64,000 nt of DNA from Echinometra lucunter. Its lineage: Eukaryota > Echinodermata > Echinoidea > Camarodonta > Echinometridae. The stretch spans positions 20,891,310 through 20,955,309 of the forward strand of contig CM057152.1 of the NCBI GenBank assembly GCA_029962745.1, given 5' to 3'. The notes under the pieces are model-generated. The model saw only the letters and a program-made list of their open reading frames with translations, did no database searches and had not been told where the DNA came from. This document shows positions 21,101 to 31,300 of this stretch, in pieces. Every line of letters starts with the position of its first letter. Positions within the stretch are counted from its first letter, which is position 1. The translations under genes and the position numbers were made by a program.

Positions 21101-23197
21101 TCTCCTCTGGACTATTTTCTGCAGAATCATGTAACCCACATAATTCTGACAGTTACTTTTTAATGCATTATAAGGTCTAGATTAATATTATTAACGGGTT
21201 TTTTTTTCCAGTTGTAATATCTAAGCAAAATAGCTGCCGTCTATAAGCGAATCGTCACTTTGAGGTGTTTTTTTTTAAGTAATGTTTTATTAATCGTGCT
21301 CGTCTTATCTTGACTAATCTTACTTTCTCTTTTGTGTTCCTGTTATTGTACCTATTGTATTTTCTGTTTCTTATGCTAATCATGTCGTTAAAAACAGGAC
21401 TGAGACGGTAAACCGTATGATCTTGTGATTTCCTCTATAAATATAATTTATAGAGGAAATCACAAGATCATAGGGTTTCACAAGATCATACGGTTTTCCG
21501 TCTCAGCCCTGTCTTTAACGACATGATTAGCATAAGAAACAGAAAATACGTGAATAACATAGATGAATACTGAAACATATAGCGGCTCCGTGACTATATA
21601 TGTCTTTATTCTACTTACCGGGTAGATGCCTAAAATCCAGACAATACACGTTCGTCGATCACTGTAAGGTATATACCGTAATACCCATACCGATGCCTCG
21701 GTGAAGAGGATGAATTCTATGATTGTGATGATGGAGCATGTTATCAAGATGGGTAGCATCTTAGGGTTATCCTCCAGAAGATCTTCAAATAGAAAGAAGA
21801 GAAACATAATTGAATGTTGTTTGATTCCATTTTATCCATACAGTCATAACACATTACGTTATGTCCTCCCGTTAAAAGACGTGTGGTTGCCCTCTTTTTC
21901 ATCTCTCTCTCTCTCTCTCCACCTATTTCTTTCTTTCTTTCTCTCTTTCTCTCGCTCTCTCCAGCCTACAGAATTTCATACAAGGTGAAACAGTATATTG
22001 AAGTCGAATATTTCTGTTTTGGAAGTAAATTTACGATAAATAAAACATTGATTTAATAAAGTGATTTGTCATCTCACTCAATTTTAATGACCTTTATTGT
22101 CATTGCTATTATTATTATCATAATTAATAATGTTATTATTTGTATAGTTTGTTGTTGCTGTAGTAGTAGTAGGAGGAGGAGGAGGAGGAGGAGGAGGAGG
22201 AGGAGGAGGAGCAGCAGTAGTCTGATGATGATGATTATTATTTTCATTAGCCTATCATTATCATTATTATTATCATTATTATTATTATTATCATTATCAT
22301 TACCATTATCATCATTATCAGGGGTTATTATTATTATCATTATTATTATCATTATCATTATCATTACCATTATCAACATTATCAGGGGTTGTTATTATTA
22401 GAGGTTATAATTCTTCGTGTTTTTTTCTGTTTTTTTTTTTTTACTTCTTCCATATCCATGAAAGCATGTTCACCTTTTATCGTCCGATATGTATACACAA
22501 TTTCTTTTGCCCAAATGAAATCGAGCGAATCCCCGGTAATAATGTGCAATATGAATAAAATGAACAAGCTTTATTTAATCATGCATGGTGCAGTGGACGA
22601 ACATAATATTCGATGTGTTCCTTTCCCAGAGCTGAAACAAATTCATGCTTAACAAATTATTATGGTTCTTTTTTTTTTTCTAAATCGACCTACTTCTAAG
22701 CTTTCACCTATATACGTTACATAGTTCAATAGCTATGAAAATAAAGAGCGGAAGATATCTCTCCACAATGTGAACGAAGACTGAGACAGAACATTGTCAT
22801 TACTGTATCACACTGATCGATTGCAATAATTCAAAATTAACAACGGAACTAGTATGTAGAAGGAAGCAAGAAATTGCATTGCACATTATCGAGTATACCG
22901 ATTATACAAGGCCAAGTTTGATGCCAAGATTTTACCACTTATAGCCGGTTGCACATTTCAATGTTGTCAAAATATTGGATCAGGTTGGGACAATATTACA
23001 ATATTTCAACTACAAATGACTCGGGTTCAGATACATTTATATCTCTCTTAAAATCACATGCCTAAAAATCAGTGCTTACGATTCAATATATATACATTAG
23101 AATGTCAATACAACAAATGGGAGAATAAAAGAATGATGAATGTCATACTTTCCAGCATTTCGTCTGCCAGCGGCGTGTAGGAACAGTTTTCAGCCAT
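13280..23197 (-). CDS. SLC51A: Organic solute transporter subunit alpha-like (SLC51A), complete, seven exons
   Basis: Exons in coding order are 23197-23149, 21782-21619, 19872-19799, 16533-16375, 15467-15356, 14480-14228 and 13497-13280. All phases agree and the model gives 342 residues against 340 in human SLC51A. In that protein family the alpha subunit is a seven-helix plasma-membrane protein that, with SLC51B, exports bile acids and steroid conjugates. The Solute_trans_a domain is recognisable: a hydrophobic TM1 (LPILITCSIITIIEFILF), LGLYIPRAAGLCTLTGTAFF aligned to the human GLWIPRSL...TITSFYA region, then YFGG, a TM stretch LVSAIFAVSALIVLFY, FLKPYRITVKF and the last helix after WHCFLL. 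The start MAENCSYTP carries an N-glycosylation site at residue 4. The exon 4 donor (AAG|GTTCGA) is weak but fits. The related TMEM184 family is the alternative; the IPR and length favour SLC51A. No SLC51B was seen. Confidence 0.88.
13500..13560. repeat. Poly-A/(AAG)n tract at SLC51A last-intron acceptor
   Basis: On the minus strand this is a pyrimidine tract (CTT)n/T-run of about 50 nt ending just before the CAG acceptor of the last SLC51A exon. It forms a strong polypyrimidine tract. Confidence 0.75.
14734..15125. repeat. (CT)n microsatellite cluster in SLC51A intron
   Basis: A pure CT run at about 14740-14808, interrupted CT/CTTT-rich sequence, then a second pure run at about 15090-15124. 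The polypyrimidine strand is the plus strand, so it is a purine tract in the transcript. All overlapping long open frames are low-complexity artefacts. Confidence 0.9.
15641..15890. repeat. Direct tandem duplication of ~125 bp
   Basis: The unit running from a T-run through AATTCCTTTGAATTTTGATC and GAAGAGCTTGCCACTTTGAA to GGAAAGGACGAAAGGATT occurs twice back to back (about 15641-15762 and 15767-15888) with very few differences. It is a recent duplication inside an SLC51A intron. Confidence 0.9.
16130..16345. mobile_element. Foldback element with 15-bp perfect termini
   Basis: CACTCTTATTTCTGC (16130-16144) is the exact complement of GCAGAAATAAGAGTG (16331-16345). Most of the 216 bp pairs with itself and is built from repeats of GAGTCAAATTTGACTC-like blocks. 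It ends about 30 bp from SLC51A exon 4 (16375-16533). No coding capacity. Confidence 0.85.
16663..16918. mobile_element. Short TIR element in SLC51A intron
   Basis: AATATTGGGTAAA near the left edge pairs with TTTACCCAATATT near 16891-16903, and GGACATTTCTTTGGGC-type blocks recur inverted inside. It is a MITE-like foldback without identifiable target duplication. Borders are approximate. Confidence 0.6.
16937..17524. mobile_element. TTAA-flanked palindromic MITE (family 3, copy 1)
   Basis: Bounded by TTAA with ends AGGAGAATGAAACTCAGG and, inverted, AGAAGAATGCAACCCAGA. Both arms contain long mutually complementary blocks (TTGAGTTGGCAACTTTGCCA, CATCTGTGATGTCATC). It matches 51317-51901 over its length. 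The TTAA target suggests a piggyBac-like mobiliser. Non-coding. Confidence 0.9.
17550..18828. mobile_element. hAT-like non-autonomous element, exact 8-bp target duplication
   Basis: CAAGCAGC flanks both ends (17542-17549 and 18829-18836). The termini CAGTGGCGTAATGAG and, inverted, CACTGGCGTACTGGAG share CASTGGCGTA. An 8-bp duplication is diagnostic of hAT-type insertion. The interior contains G/C runs and GCGCGAAGCGCG palindromes and hosts the second element at 18150-18437. There is no transposase frame. Confidence 0.85.
18150..18437. mobile_element. hAT-like MITE nested in a larger hAT-like element
   Basis: CACTCCCA flanks both ends (18142-18149 and 18438-18445). The termini CAGTGGCGTAGCTAGG and, inverted, CACTTGCGTAGCCAGG match at 13 of 16 bases. 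The block after its left end (ATTTCATTTTAGTGGGGCGG through GCGCGAAGCGCG) also occurs in the host element at 17755-17900. Confidence 0.9.
19931..20226. mobile_element. TIR element with 9-10-bp target duplication, MULE-like
   Basis: GTTTGGAAAG occurs immediately before (19921-19930) and after (20227-20236). The left end has CCCACTTCACCGAAGGCCCG, and the inverted right end has CCCACTTGACCGAAGGCCCG, followed by CGAG in both. The GGCCCGCGAG block is doubled at the left. A 9-10-bp duplication fits Mutator-like transposition. No coding frame. Confidence 0.8.
21357..21549. repeat. 193-bp near-perfect palindrome in SLC51A intron
   Basis: The left arm starts GTATTTTCTGTTTCTTATGC and the right arm ends GCATAAGAAACAGAAAATAC; the arms pair almost without mismatch to a centre at about 21441-21449. 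The right arm has an internal duplication of CACAAGATCATA. It ends 70 bp from exon 2 (21619-21782). Confidence 0.92.
21900..21962. repeat. (CT)n-rich microsatellite
   Basis: CT and CTTT repeats in SLC51A intron 1. Confidence 0.8.
22120..22395. repeat. (GGA)n and (ATT/ATC)n microsatellites
   Basis: A (GGA)n run at 22170-22210 is followed by ATT/ATC repeats. A block ending CATTATCAGGGGTT is duplicated (ends near 22327 and 22388). Confidence 0.9.
22400..23148. other. SLC51A intron 1 remainder
   Basis: AT-rich unique sequence with T-runs at 22430 and 22670. No exon-like or repeat feature was recognised. Confidence 0.5.
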
Positions 23198-24591
23198 GTT
23201 TCAGATCAGTCACGAATCTTGCTCGTTCACGAGATTGAAATGGTTACTGGTCTCCAGATTCCAGTCTTAGATGAAGTCCGAAGAGTTCGATTCTTCCTCA
23301 CAAAGAGACAAGAGCGCAAAAAACGTCGTACATTATGATGACATTCCAAACGCCGCCCAATGTCATATCAAACGATAGCAGTCTATACAGACATCTTCAA
23401 GTTGAATGCGTTTAGAATTATGTCAACTTCATGCAAAGTCTTGGGCCACTGGTTCAGCAAAACGTAAAAGATTCGCGCAAGAGCAAAACGTACTTCAGCA
23501 TTAGCGTTGCGTGTTTACTTTCTCAACAATGTTTAAGAAGTTCCAATAGTACTGAAAACCGTGTCCACGGTGTCTGTGTTTGCTGAAACTTTTGTTTATT
23601 CTTTAGCTTTAGATAACAAAGATGATTTTAAAAAACGAATACATTGAGCTATCATGTTCTTCCTGGACGAAGAATATTGCTAACTTAATATTTCCTGCAC
23701 AAGAGGATCTATCTTATTCAGAATAATATCAGTATTAAATTGAAGTACAGGGGACAGGGGACTCATGACACTCAAAAGTTAACTATTACGATAGCTTCTT
23801 GAATCTACGGTAATTAGCACTCGAAACTTATGTAAATATCGTATTTTATACATAAAGGCTAAATACCAACTGATAGATAAACTATAGTTGAAACTAGACG
23901 GACTTTGATCGTTTCATCTTCCATCCCATACAGGCATTAAAATATAAAGACAATTAAGTTATGCCATGGGCTGCATGCGTTAGGCTCTGATCAGTCTGCA
24001 AAGGCTAATCATTTCGGGCTGAATTGTGTGGAAACCCTTAATTAACATTCAAAATTGTCTGCTTTTTGATTAAAATCATCATTGGTCTTGATTTGGTATA
24101 ATTATTTTTGAAGGTTACTCGCAGACTACTTAATTGAATATATCATCACCTTATTATTTTTGTCACATTTTGAAGGTTATTCCCAGCAAAGCACTCCATT
24201 AAGTGTATTTTTAAAACCCTCGAAAATATATACTCATCGCTTTTGATGCCATCGATGTTGAGCGCATACCCTAATCAATACCGCTACATGAAATCATCAT
24301 GATTATGAGATTTAAAGAGTTTTGTTGCACGAGCCTATTCAGTTCGCCATACTTCGTCACTTTTAGTAACGTTGAATAACAAGGTTATCATAATTTAGGA
24401 CAAATTTCTTTTTCTTGAAGTGAAGTAGGAGTAAGGGGGGGGGGGAATGGAAGTAATTATCTTTGTTAGATCTCCGATCTATACTCTTTGACTCATACTT
24501 TATTAGATCTGTAGCGGATATCACGTGACGACGTTTTGATGTTGTCTTGGAAAATGGACGTGGTTATTTTAAATCTTATTTACCACGTTTA
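23198..24591. other. 5' flank of SLC51A, divergent intergenic region
   Basis: Contains the SLC51A promoter by position. I see no clear TATA box or conserved site that I would call. No exon-like frame. Confidence 0.4.
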
Positions 24592-24986
24592 CACCGGCGT
24601 AAATCCATTTTGAGGAGTGGGGGGGGGGGGGGGGGGGGAGGATGATCGACTTTTTTGCCGATTTTTTTTTTTCTGTCGAACTCGCACTTAAGTATAAACA
24701 AACACCCTCACCCACCAGCGCTGGACCCCCTTACACATATTTTCAATTTTTTTGGCGAGCCAAAAATAACCAATTTTCGGTTTTTAATCGCATTTTGAAA
24801 TAGAAATTCTAAAATATGATGGTCATTTATGACAGATTATCAAAAATTTTACTAACTGATTGATTAGAATATCATTTCTTCCTTAAAAAGTGGGGGGGGG
24901 GGGCATTTGTACACGTCATCCCCCTTTCGAAAAAGTGGGGGGGGGGTATATCCCCCATCCCCCCTCCCCCGGGATTTACGCCATTG
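24592..24986. mobile_element. hAT-like MITE with G-run interior
   Basis: The left end CACCGGCGTAAATCC and the inverted right end CAATGGCGTAAATCC share 12 of 15 bases. Long G runs (24617-24640, 24892-24903, 24936-24946) lie next to the ends. The 8-bp flanks do not match, so the class is inferred from the CANYGGCGTA terminus only. Confidence 0.55.
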
Positions 24987-25399
24987 CTTCTTTATCATTT
25001 CGTGAATATTGTCATGAGGCCTTAAGACTCTATTCCACTAATTCATTTCTCAGTCCAGGTTCAAAAACCCAAACAAACAAAGAAATTCATAGCAAACAGA
25101 GCAGAGAAAATTAGATGTAAATCTCCCCTATATTACTTAGTAATGTTTTCCTACGAAGTGCGAAACCGCATCAAATAGGAAATGCCACAGCTCTTTGACA
25201 AATTAAGTACTTATCTCTTCATGATAACGTTTGTTTAAAATTCATGATAGATTGGAGGCTCCTGTTGCCCGCCTCGTTAATCAACGAGGTTGATGGAGCA
25301 TGAAAATGTTGATTGCAAAGAGAGAGAACGGTAAGCGTTTTCATCAGTTAATAGAGGGAGAAATTCGTTTCACTATTCATTGACATTAATAATACAAAG

Positions 25400-25401
<2 letters not shown>

Positions 25402-25476
<75 letters not shown>
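25402..25476. repeat. (TA)n microsatellite
   Basis: About 37 uninterrupted TA dinucleotides. The region 24987-25401 before it is unique AT-rich intergenic DNA. Confidence 0.95.
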
Positions 25477-25478
<2 letters not shown>

Positions 25479-25919
25479 GAAAATTACTCCGCTTGGCATC
25501 TAGATAGTACAAGAATCAGAGTTGGTAGTAGAATGCCAATAAAAAATAAAATATATATATTTGGCATTATTTAGGCTATAATCAGCATATTTCTATTGAG
25601 AGCTATGGCTTCTAAAAAAAGTTGGCTGACGTATCATACCCTATTTCTTTGTAAAGTCATACGGGATGGGATAAAAAACAAAAACACAAAAACAGTGGAT
25701 TTGAAGTGGCAGCTTAAAGAGGTTTAATTCATTTGAACTTTGAGGCTGCTAGAAGGTGAAATAATTCACAAAACTAATGTTGTGGTCATGAGAACAATGA
25801 TGCTTCGATCATTGTAATTATAGTTCTGTTCATGAGTTTCAGCATCATTCTCCAAAAGACTGCATTTTGGGCTTCTACCCATTTTGTTACGCTGTAATTA
25901 CATGATGAAAATAAAGACT

Positions 25920-26060
25920 ATCTTTTATAGATATAATAATAATGATAAATAATGATTTTGTTATACCCAGGGAAACCTCATCAGCATAACTGCTGTTCTT
26001 CCTGAGGGCCCTGAAGTTTTCGTCAATGCATGCAGGTCCCCATTCTTTTATCATGAACAA
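25920..26060. repeat. Dispersed repeat fragment shared with 37195-37300
   Basis: CCCAGGGAAACCTCATCAGC and CTGCTGTTCTTCCTGAGGGC recur at about 37218-37258 with small changes, both after a short AT-rich lead. The core can fold (GGAAGA with TCTTCC in the second copy). It may be a SINE or LINE 3' part; class unknown. Confidence 0.55.
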
Positions 26061-26400
26061 AATCCCCTGGCTATTACCCCTTAAAATGCACTCGTTCTAA
26101 ACACTACTTTTATTTTGCTTGTCCAGTTGTAACCACATCAACATCATCATTTGTAAATTTTGAATTGTAGTTTGTAAAGAAATATTGTGCCTGTTTCTTT
26201 GTTTCAATTCGAGCCCCAAAAGTGCGAACCCTTCCCCACCCTTCCCCTTTTTCCAAAGCTATAATACTTGACTATGTACAGTGTTTGCGTAGCCTATGTA
26301 TACTATACTTTTATGGTGCTTTTTCTCTTCCATCAAACTTTCTTAAACTTCTGATTTTTAACTTTGACACCATGGTACCTGCATACGTGTTTTGAAGTGC

Positions 26401-26405
<5 letters not shown>

Positions 26406-26460
<55 letters not shown>

Positions 26461-26500
26461 CCTCTCTCTCTCTCTCTTTCTTTCTCTCTCTTTCTCTCCA
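26406..26500. repeat. (CT)n microsatellite
   Basis: Interrupted CT run of about 95 bp in the region upstream of the ankyrin gene. Confidence 0.95.
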
Positions 26501-26762
26501 CATTGCACCTTTGAACTTCCATGAACAAATCTTTTGAAACCTCTTTCTATTTCTGAATCATAGTCCTTGCTTTAAAAATGTGGTCATGATGAATGAAAAA
26601 AAAAATCAATGTGATGAATTGTTTTCATGTTCAACTGCTGTCTCATACCCCCGGGCTCATACCCTACCGAATTTTTTCGGCAAACGCGCATTCACGACGA
26701 ATAGATTTGGGGGCTGACCCTATCTTCGAGGTCCATACGAGGACCAAGCGACGTATAAACAA

Positions 26763-26775
26763 ACTACCTAGCAAC
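26763..26775 (+). promoter_or_regulatory. X-box-like (RFX) site upstream of ankyrin gene
   Basis: ACTACCTAGCAAC fits the RFX consensus GTNRCC-N(0-3)-RGYAAC except for the first base. It lies 240 bp upstream of the start codon, the usual range for X-boxes of ciliary genes. A single match of this kind can occur by chance. Confidence 0.3.
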
Positions 26776-27014
26776 TCCATTGTCATCGCTTGATCGCTCA
26801 GGACACACAACTTTCTGTGTGCATGCATGCATACACACCATACACACCAACGAGACCGCTATATGTAAAACACGGGCATGTGTGTTGACCCCGTTTACTA
26901 CCAATGCACCTGTTATTGGTATTCATTGATCGCGAAGCGGCTTCACAGTTGGTAAAAAGTTGGTGAAGTTATATTTCTCTTTTCATTCATGTATTAAACC
27001 TCGACAAATCCACC

Positions 27015-27883
27015 ATGCCTTCGAAAGGTAGCGAGAAGGATATATATCAACTTGCCCATGCAGGATATGCCGAAAAACTGAATGTCTATTTGTCGAAAAA
27101 GGAGAATAGATCTAACATCAACGAATTCTCCAAGGATGGAGCTACACCCCTGATATTGAGCGTGCAGGGGTCTCGTGTCGACCCGACGGCGCCGGGGACG
27201 AATCACGTCGAGTGCTCGGAACTTCTCCTAAGCCATGGGGCAGATCCTAATTTATCGGATAAATTAGGGAGGACTGCACTTCACTGGGCTGTGTTCTACA
27301 AGAAAGCTGAATTTGTGAAAGTTTTATTGAAAGGAGAGAGTGATGTCGCTAAAGAAGACAATAAGGGGCAAAATGTCGTGCAGTTTGCAATTAGAATGAA
27401 TGCTCCCGATTGCTTGAAACTGATTTGTGAAACATTGACACGTACTTCAAATTGTAAAGTAAGAGTCACTTTTTTTTATTACATTTTGTATTTTGATACT
27501 AATAAGAATACCCTAATCCTAAGCCATAAGGCTTGCCCTCAAGTCCTCTAACTTGTTCCTAAGTTAGAAATATATTGTTTTATTTTCTTCCTTTTGTGTA
27601 AAAGTGCATCCTTCATAATTGAAGATCAACACACTGTTGATTTTGTGGTACATTATATTTTCAAGTCTTTTTAAAATTTACCTTTGCAATTAAGATATGT
27701 TTTCATATTTAACATGATTTAAATCTTAACTCATTGAATACTACACCCAAAATAACTTGGAGGTCTATGGAAAATGTATGTTGTACAGAAATCAAATCAT
27801 GCTCGGTGGGTTAAGAGCTAAGACTACTTTTGAATTGCTTTATTGAAATTAATGCCTCCTGTATTTCTATATGTCTACTACTA

Positions 27884-27951
<68 letters not shown>

Positions 27952-28012
27952 GTTATTATTATTATCATTATTATAATTATTATTATTATTATTATCATTA
28001 TTGTTATTGTTA

Positions 28013-28051
<39 letters not shown>

Positions 28052-28335
28052 GGTATTACTACTACTACTACTACTACTACTACTATTACTACTACCAGGG
28101 AAAAAAAAAAAATTTTCTTGCGGGGCTACTTTTTGAGCCCACCTGCCCGAATTTTCTACATTGTATTACAGTTTACATTGGACCCTACGAGAATTTTCAG
28201 GGGCTCTTTTTTAGTTTTCCATGGCTCTTTTTGGTATTTCGGGGGCAAATTCGCCCTGAGCCCTCATGTATTTTTTTCCCTGACTTCTACTACTACTACT
28301 TCTACTACTACTACTACTACTACTTCTACTACTAA

Positions 28336-28387
<52 letters not shown>

Positions 28388-31300
28388 TTACTACTTAGAC
28401 CATGCTTTTCCCAAAAGGCCATGATTGCATTTTGATATGTTTTGACCCAAATTTCAGATTTTATCGAAGCCCAGTGCATCTGTTGGAACCCCACTCATTC
28501 AAGCCACCAAGCTGGGTCACCAAGAATGCTGTCAGATCTTACTCCAAGCCGGAGCAAACATAGACATCCAGGACCAGGCCTATTTTGACAAGACTTCTCT
28601 TCTTATTGCTACTGAACTCAACAATGCAGACATAGTAGAAATGCTCATTAAGTGAGTATTCTGGGTTTTAGAATTTGGATTTCCAGTTATATTGACATAG
28701 TTTTAAGACAATAATATTTTGTTGCTTTAATTTTTGCAATTGAACTACTTAAAACTTTGCTGGCTGAATTAATTTTTAAGGAAAAATAATGACATTCAAC
28801 AATTTTTATTTTTATTTTTTCTTTAAATTCTGATATCCTTTTAGCGTACAGTCATTGATGCTGATGATTATTCTGTATATATCGCTTAAGTATCCTAGCC
28901 GTTTTCAGGTTTCCTGCTACACTTGCAAGGGAGAAAACTAATTGTTTCATTTAATTGTATGATTGTGATGATAGTCAACAGTACATGTAGTTGACAAAGG
29001 GATAATATTCAAGTAAAAAACTTTATCAACTGACGAGTGGATTTCATGAAATTTTAAAGGGGTTTAATAATGATAAGAAGAAATATGTGCATGTTTCCTT
29101 TCTTGTTCATTAACATTGAGTGCTTGATAGTGATATAAGTGTAAAAAGTTTTATGAGAGACAAATTTTCATTAATATTATTTTATTGATTAATTCCTCGT
29201 GGTTTGTACATGTATACTACAGTTTAAGTACATGGCATGAATATGAATCCATTATGTTTTCATATCGTCGCCTTCTCGGAAAAAGGCCACTAACGCGCAC
29301 GTGCGCGAAATGTACGTTTTTGAGAAAAATGCGAATGAAGTTTTGACCTTATTTTGAGCTTTTAGCAGCTAGCGTATTATTTTTCCGTCCTAACTCTCAA
29401 ACTTTCTGACAGAGCAAGATTTTTTCTTCAATGATATTTTGTGCTTTTATTTAAAACACTCTAAAGGTTTTTTAATCATTAGCATTTTATCCTTAACGGC
29501 TTTCTTCCCGGACCAAAAATGCGAGTACGTAAATCCAGTTCCCGGAAAAAGGCCACTAATGCGATTCGGTCTATGCGCGTAAGCACGTTCAGTGAAGAAT
29601 AGTGTCTTTCTTCCGGGAACAAGAAATGCGCAATAGTTCCCAGAAAAAGGACGCTATTGTGAATCCATCTATGCGCGTAAGCACGTTGAGTGAGGAGGAA
29701 TTCACATGCTCGCTTAATTTTGTTTTTTGGCTTATTACGTCGTAATGAAGTCAAATTGAGGTTCGAGAATGGTATGAGAAGAAAGCTTATGACATGTTTT
29801 TTCCATTTCTGCAATGAAAAAAATGGCAGGAAAATTGAGAAAAGGTCGATAACGGCCTTTTTCCGGGAAGCCGAAGATATATTGATTTGTGTGAGAAAAT
29901 GCCCCTCTCTCTATTTATTGAATCTTCAATCTTTGATCAGATTAGTGTGTAATGGATTGATTAGTGTACGACTGGATCAATATGTCCAAGACTGATCACC
30001 CTACAGCTATTAATGCAGATATTGAATGCATTTCATTTATTCAAACTGGGTCTCTGTGCACTTCACAACAGCTCTGATCACTTCATTTGCTGGCCCATAT
30101 TGTAGGAAAGATGCTTTTCTAATGCCATCATATATTTGATAATGTGTTGGGACACAGTTGTATATACCTAATTCATAAATTTTGTTCCTTTAGGTCCAAA
30201 TTTCTTGACAGATTAGGCCTATTTACCCATTACTGAAATATGCCTTTGAGATAATTTATCAATATTGCTCAATAGCTCAAAGGACTAAACTAACATTATT
30301 AGGGGAAAACAATAAAATAGATTCTTCAACATGGATAGATAGTGATAATTTGTTTCATGTGTCAGTGTCACTTGAATGTAGGATTTTCCCAAATAGTGAT
30401 GTACAAATGTACAGTACTGTCTGTGTTCTAATAATATTTCGGCAAGTCTAGCCAATATATATATTAATTCTGCAGCCTGCCCTATTCAAAATTTTGTTCA
30501 TTTTCCTTCTCAAAGTAGATTAATTTTCATACTTCCATTCAGCATGGCTTTAAGTTTTCATGGTAAGATAGGCAAATACTTATCAGCCTCTCTGTACAGC
30601 TCCGTCCAACCATGGATCCTATACGATGATCCAACAGACCATAAAGTAATTCTGCTCACAGTTTATTTAATTTTGATTAATTGTCCATCTTGTTACTGTT
30701 TGGGCAAAGTTTATTCTGGCCTTCACACGGTAGTTCAATATTATTCATTTATATAACCTTGCCCTTGTATGATAATTATTCTACAGTGAAAGTGTATAGA
30801 CATGTTTGGTGGAATAGAATACAATTTTATTAGAGTTTTCATTACCCAACTCTTTCTTGTTTGGTAAAAAAGAAAATACAGTCAAAACCTGTGTATGAAG
30901 ACCACCCAAGGGAGGCAAGAAAGGTGGTCTTTATGAGCATGTGGTTTTTATGTACAGTTTATTTTTTATACATGGTTTATTGATGAGCACTGTTCAGTGG
31001 AAAAACCCAAATTTTTGTCTTTATAGACAGGTGGTCATTCTAAACAGATGGCCACTAAAGCACTTTGACAGTAGTAACTACATGTTCATGTACTTGTTTA
31101 CCTTGACTCATGCAGTGAGAGTGCATGTGAGAATCGCTGAACCATGCAATAAATTAAGATGTTGTACATGTATTTCAAGTGCCCCCCCCAAAAAAAAAAC
31201 AAAAAAAACTAGTAAACAGTTAGTGCAAACAAATTCATGCTCTGTCTCTTATCCCATTCTTTTGTGTCAGTAATTCCTAAGTAAAGTCTGACCACTTGGG

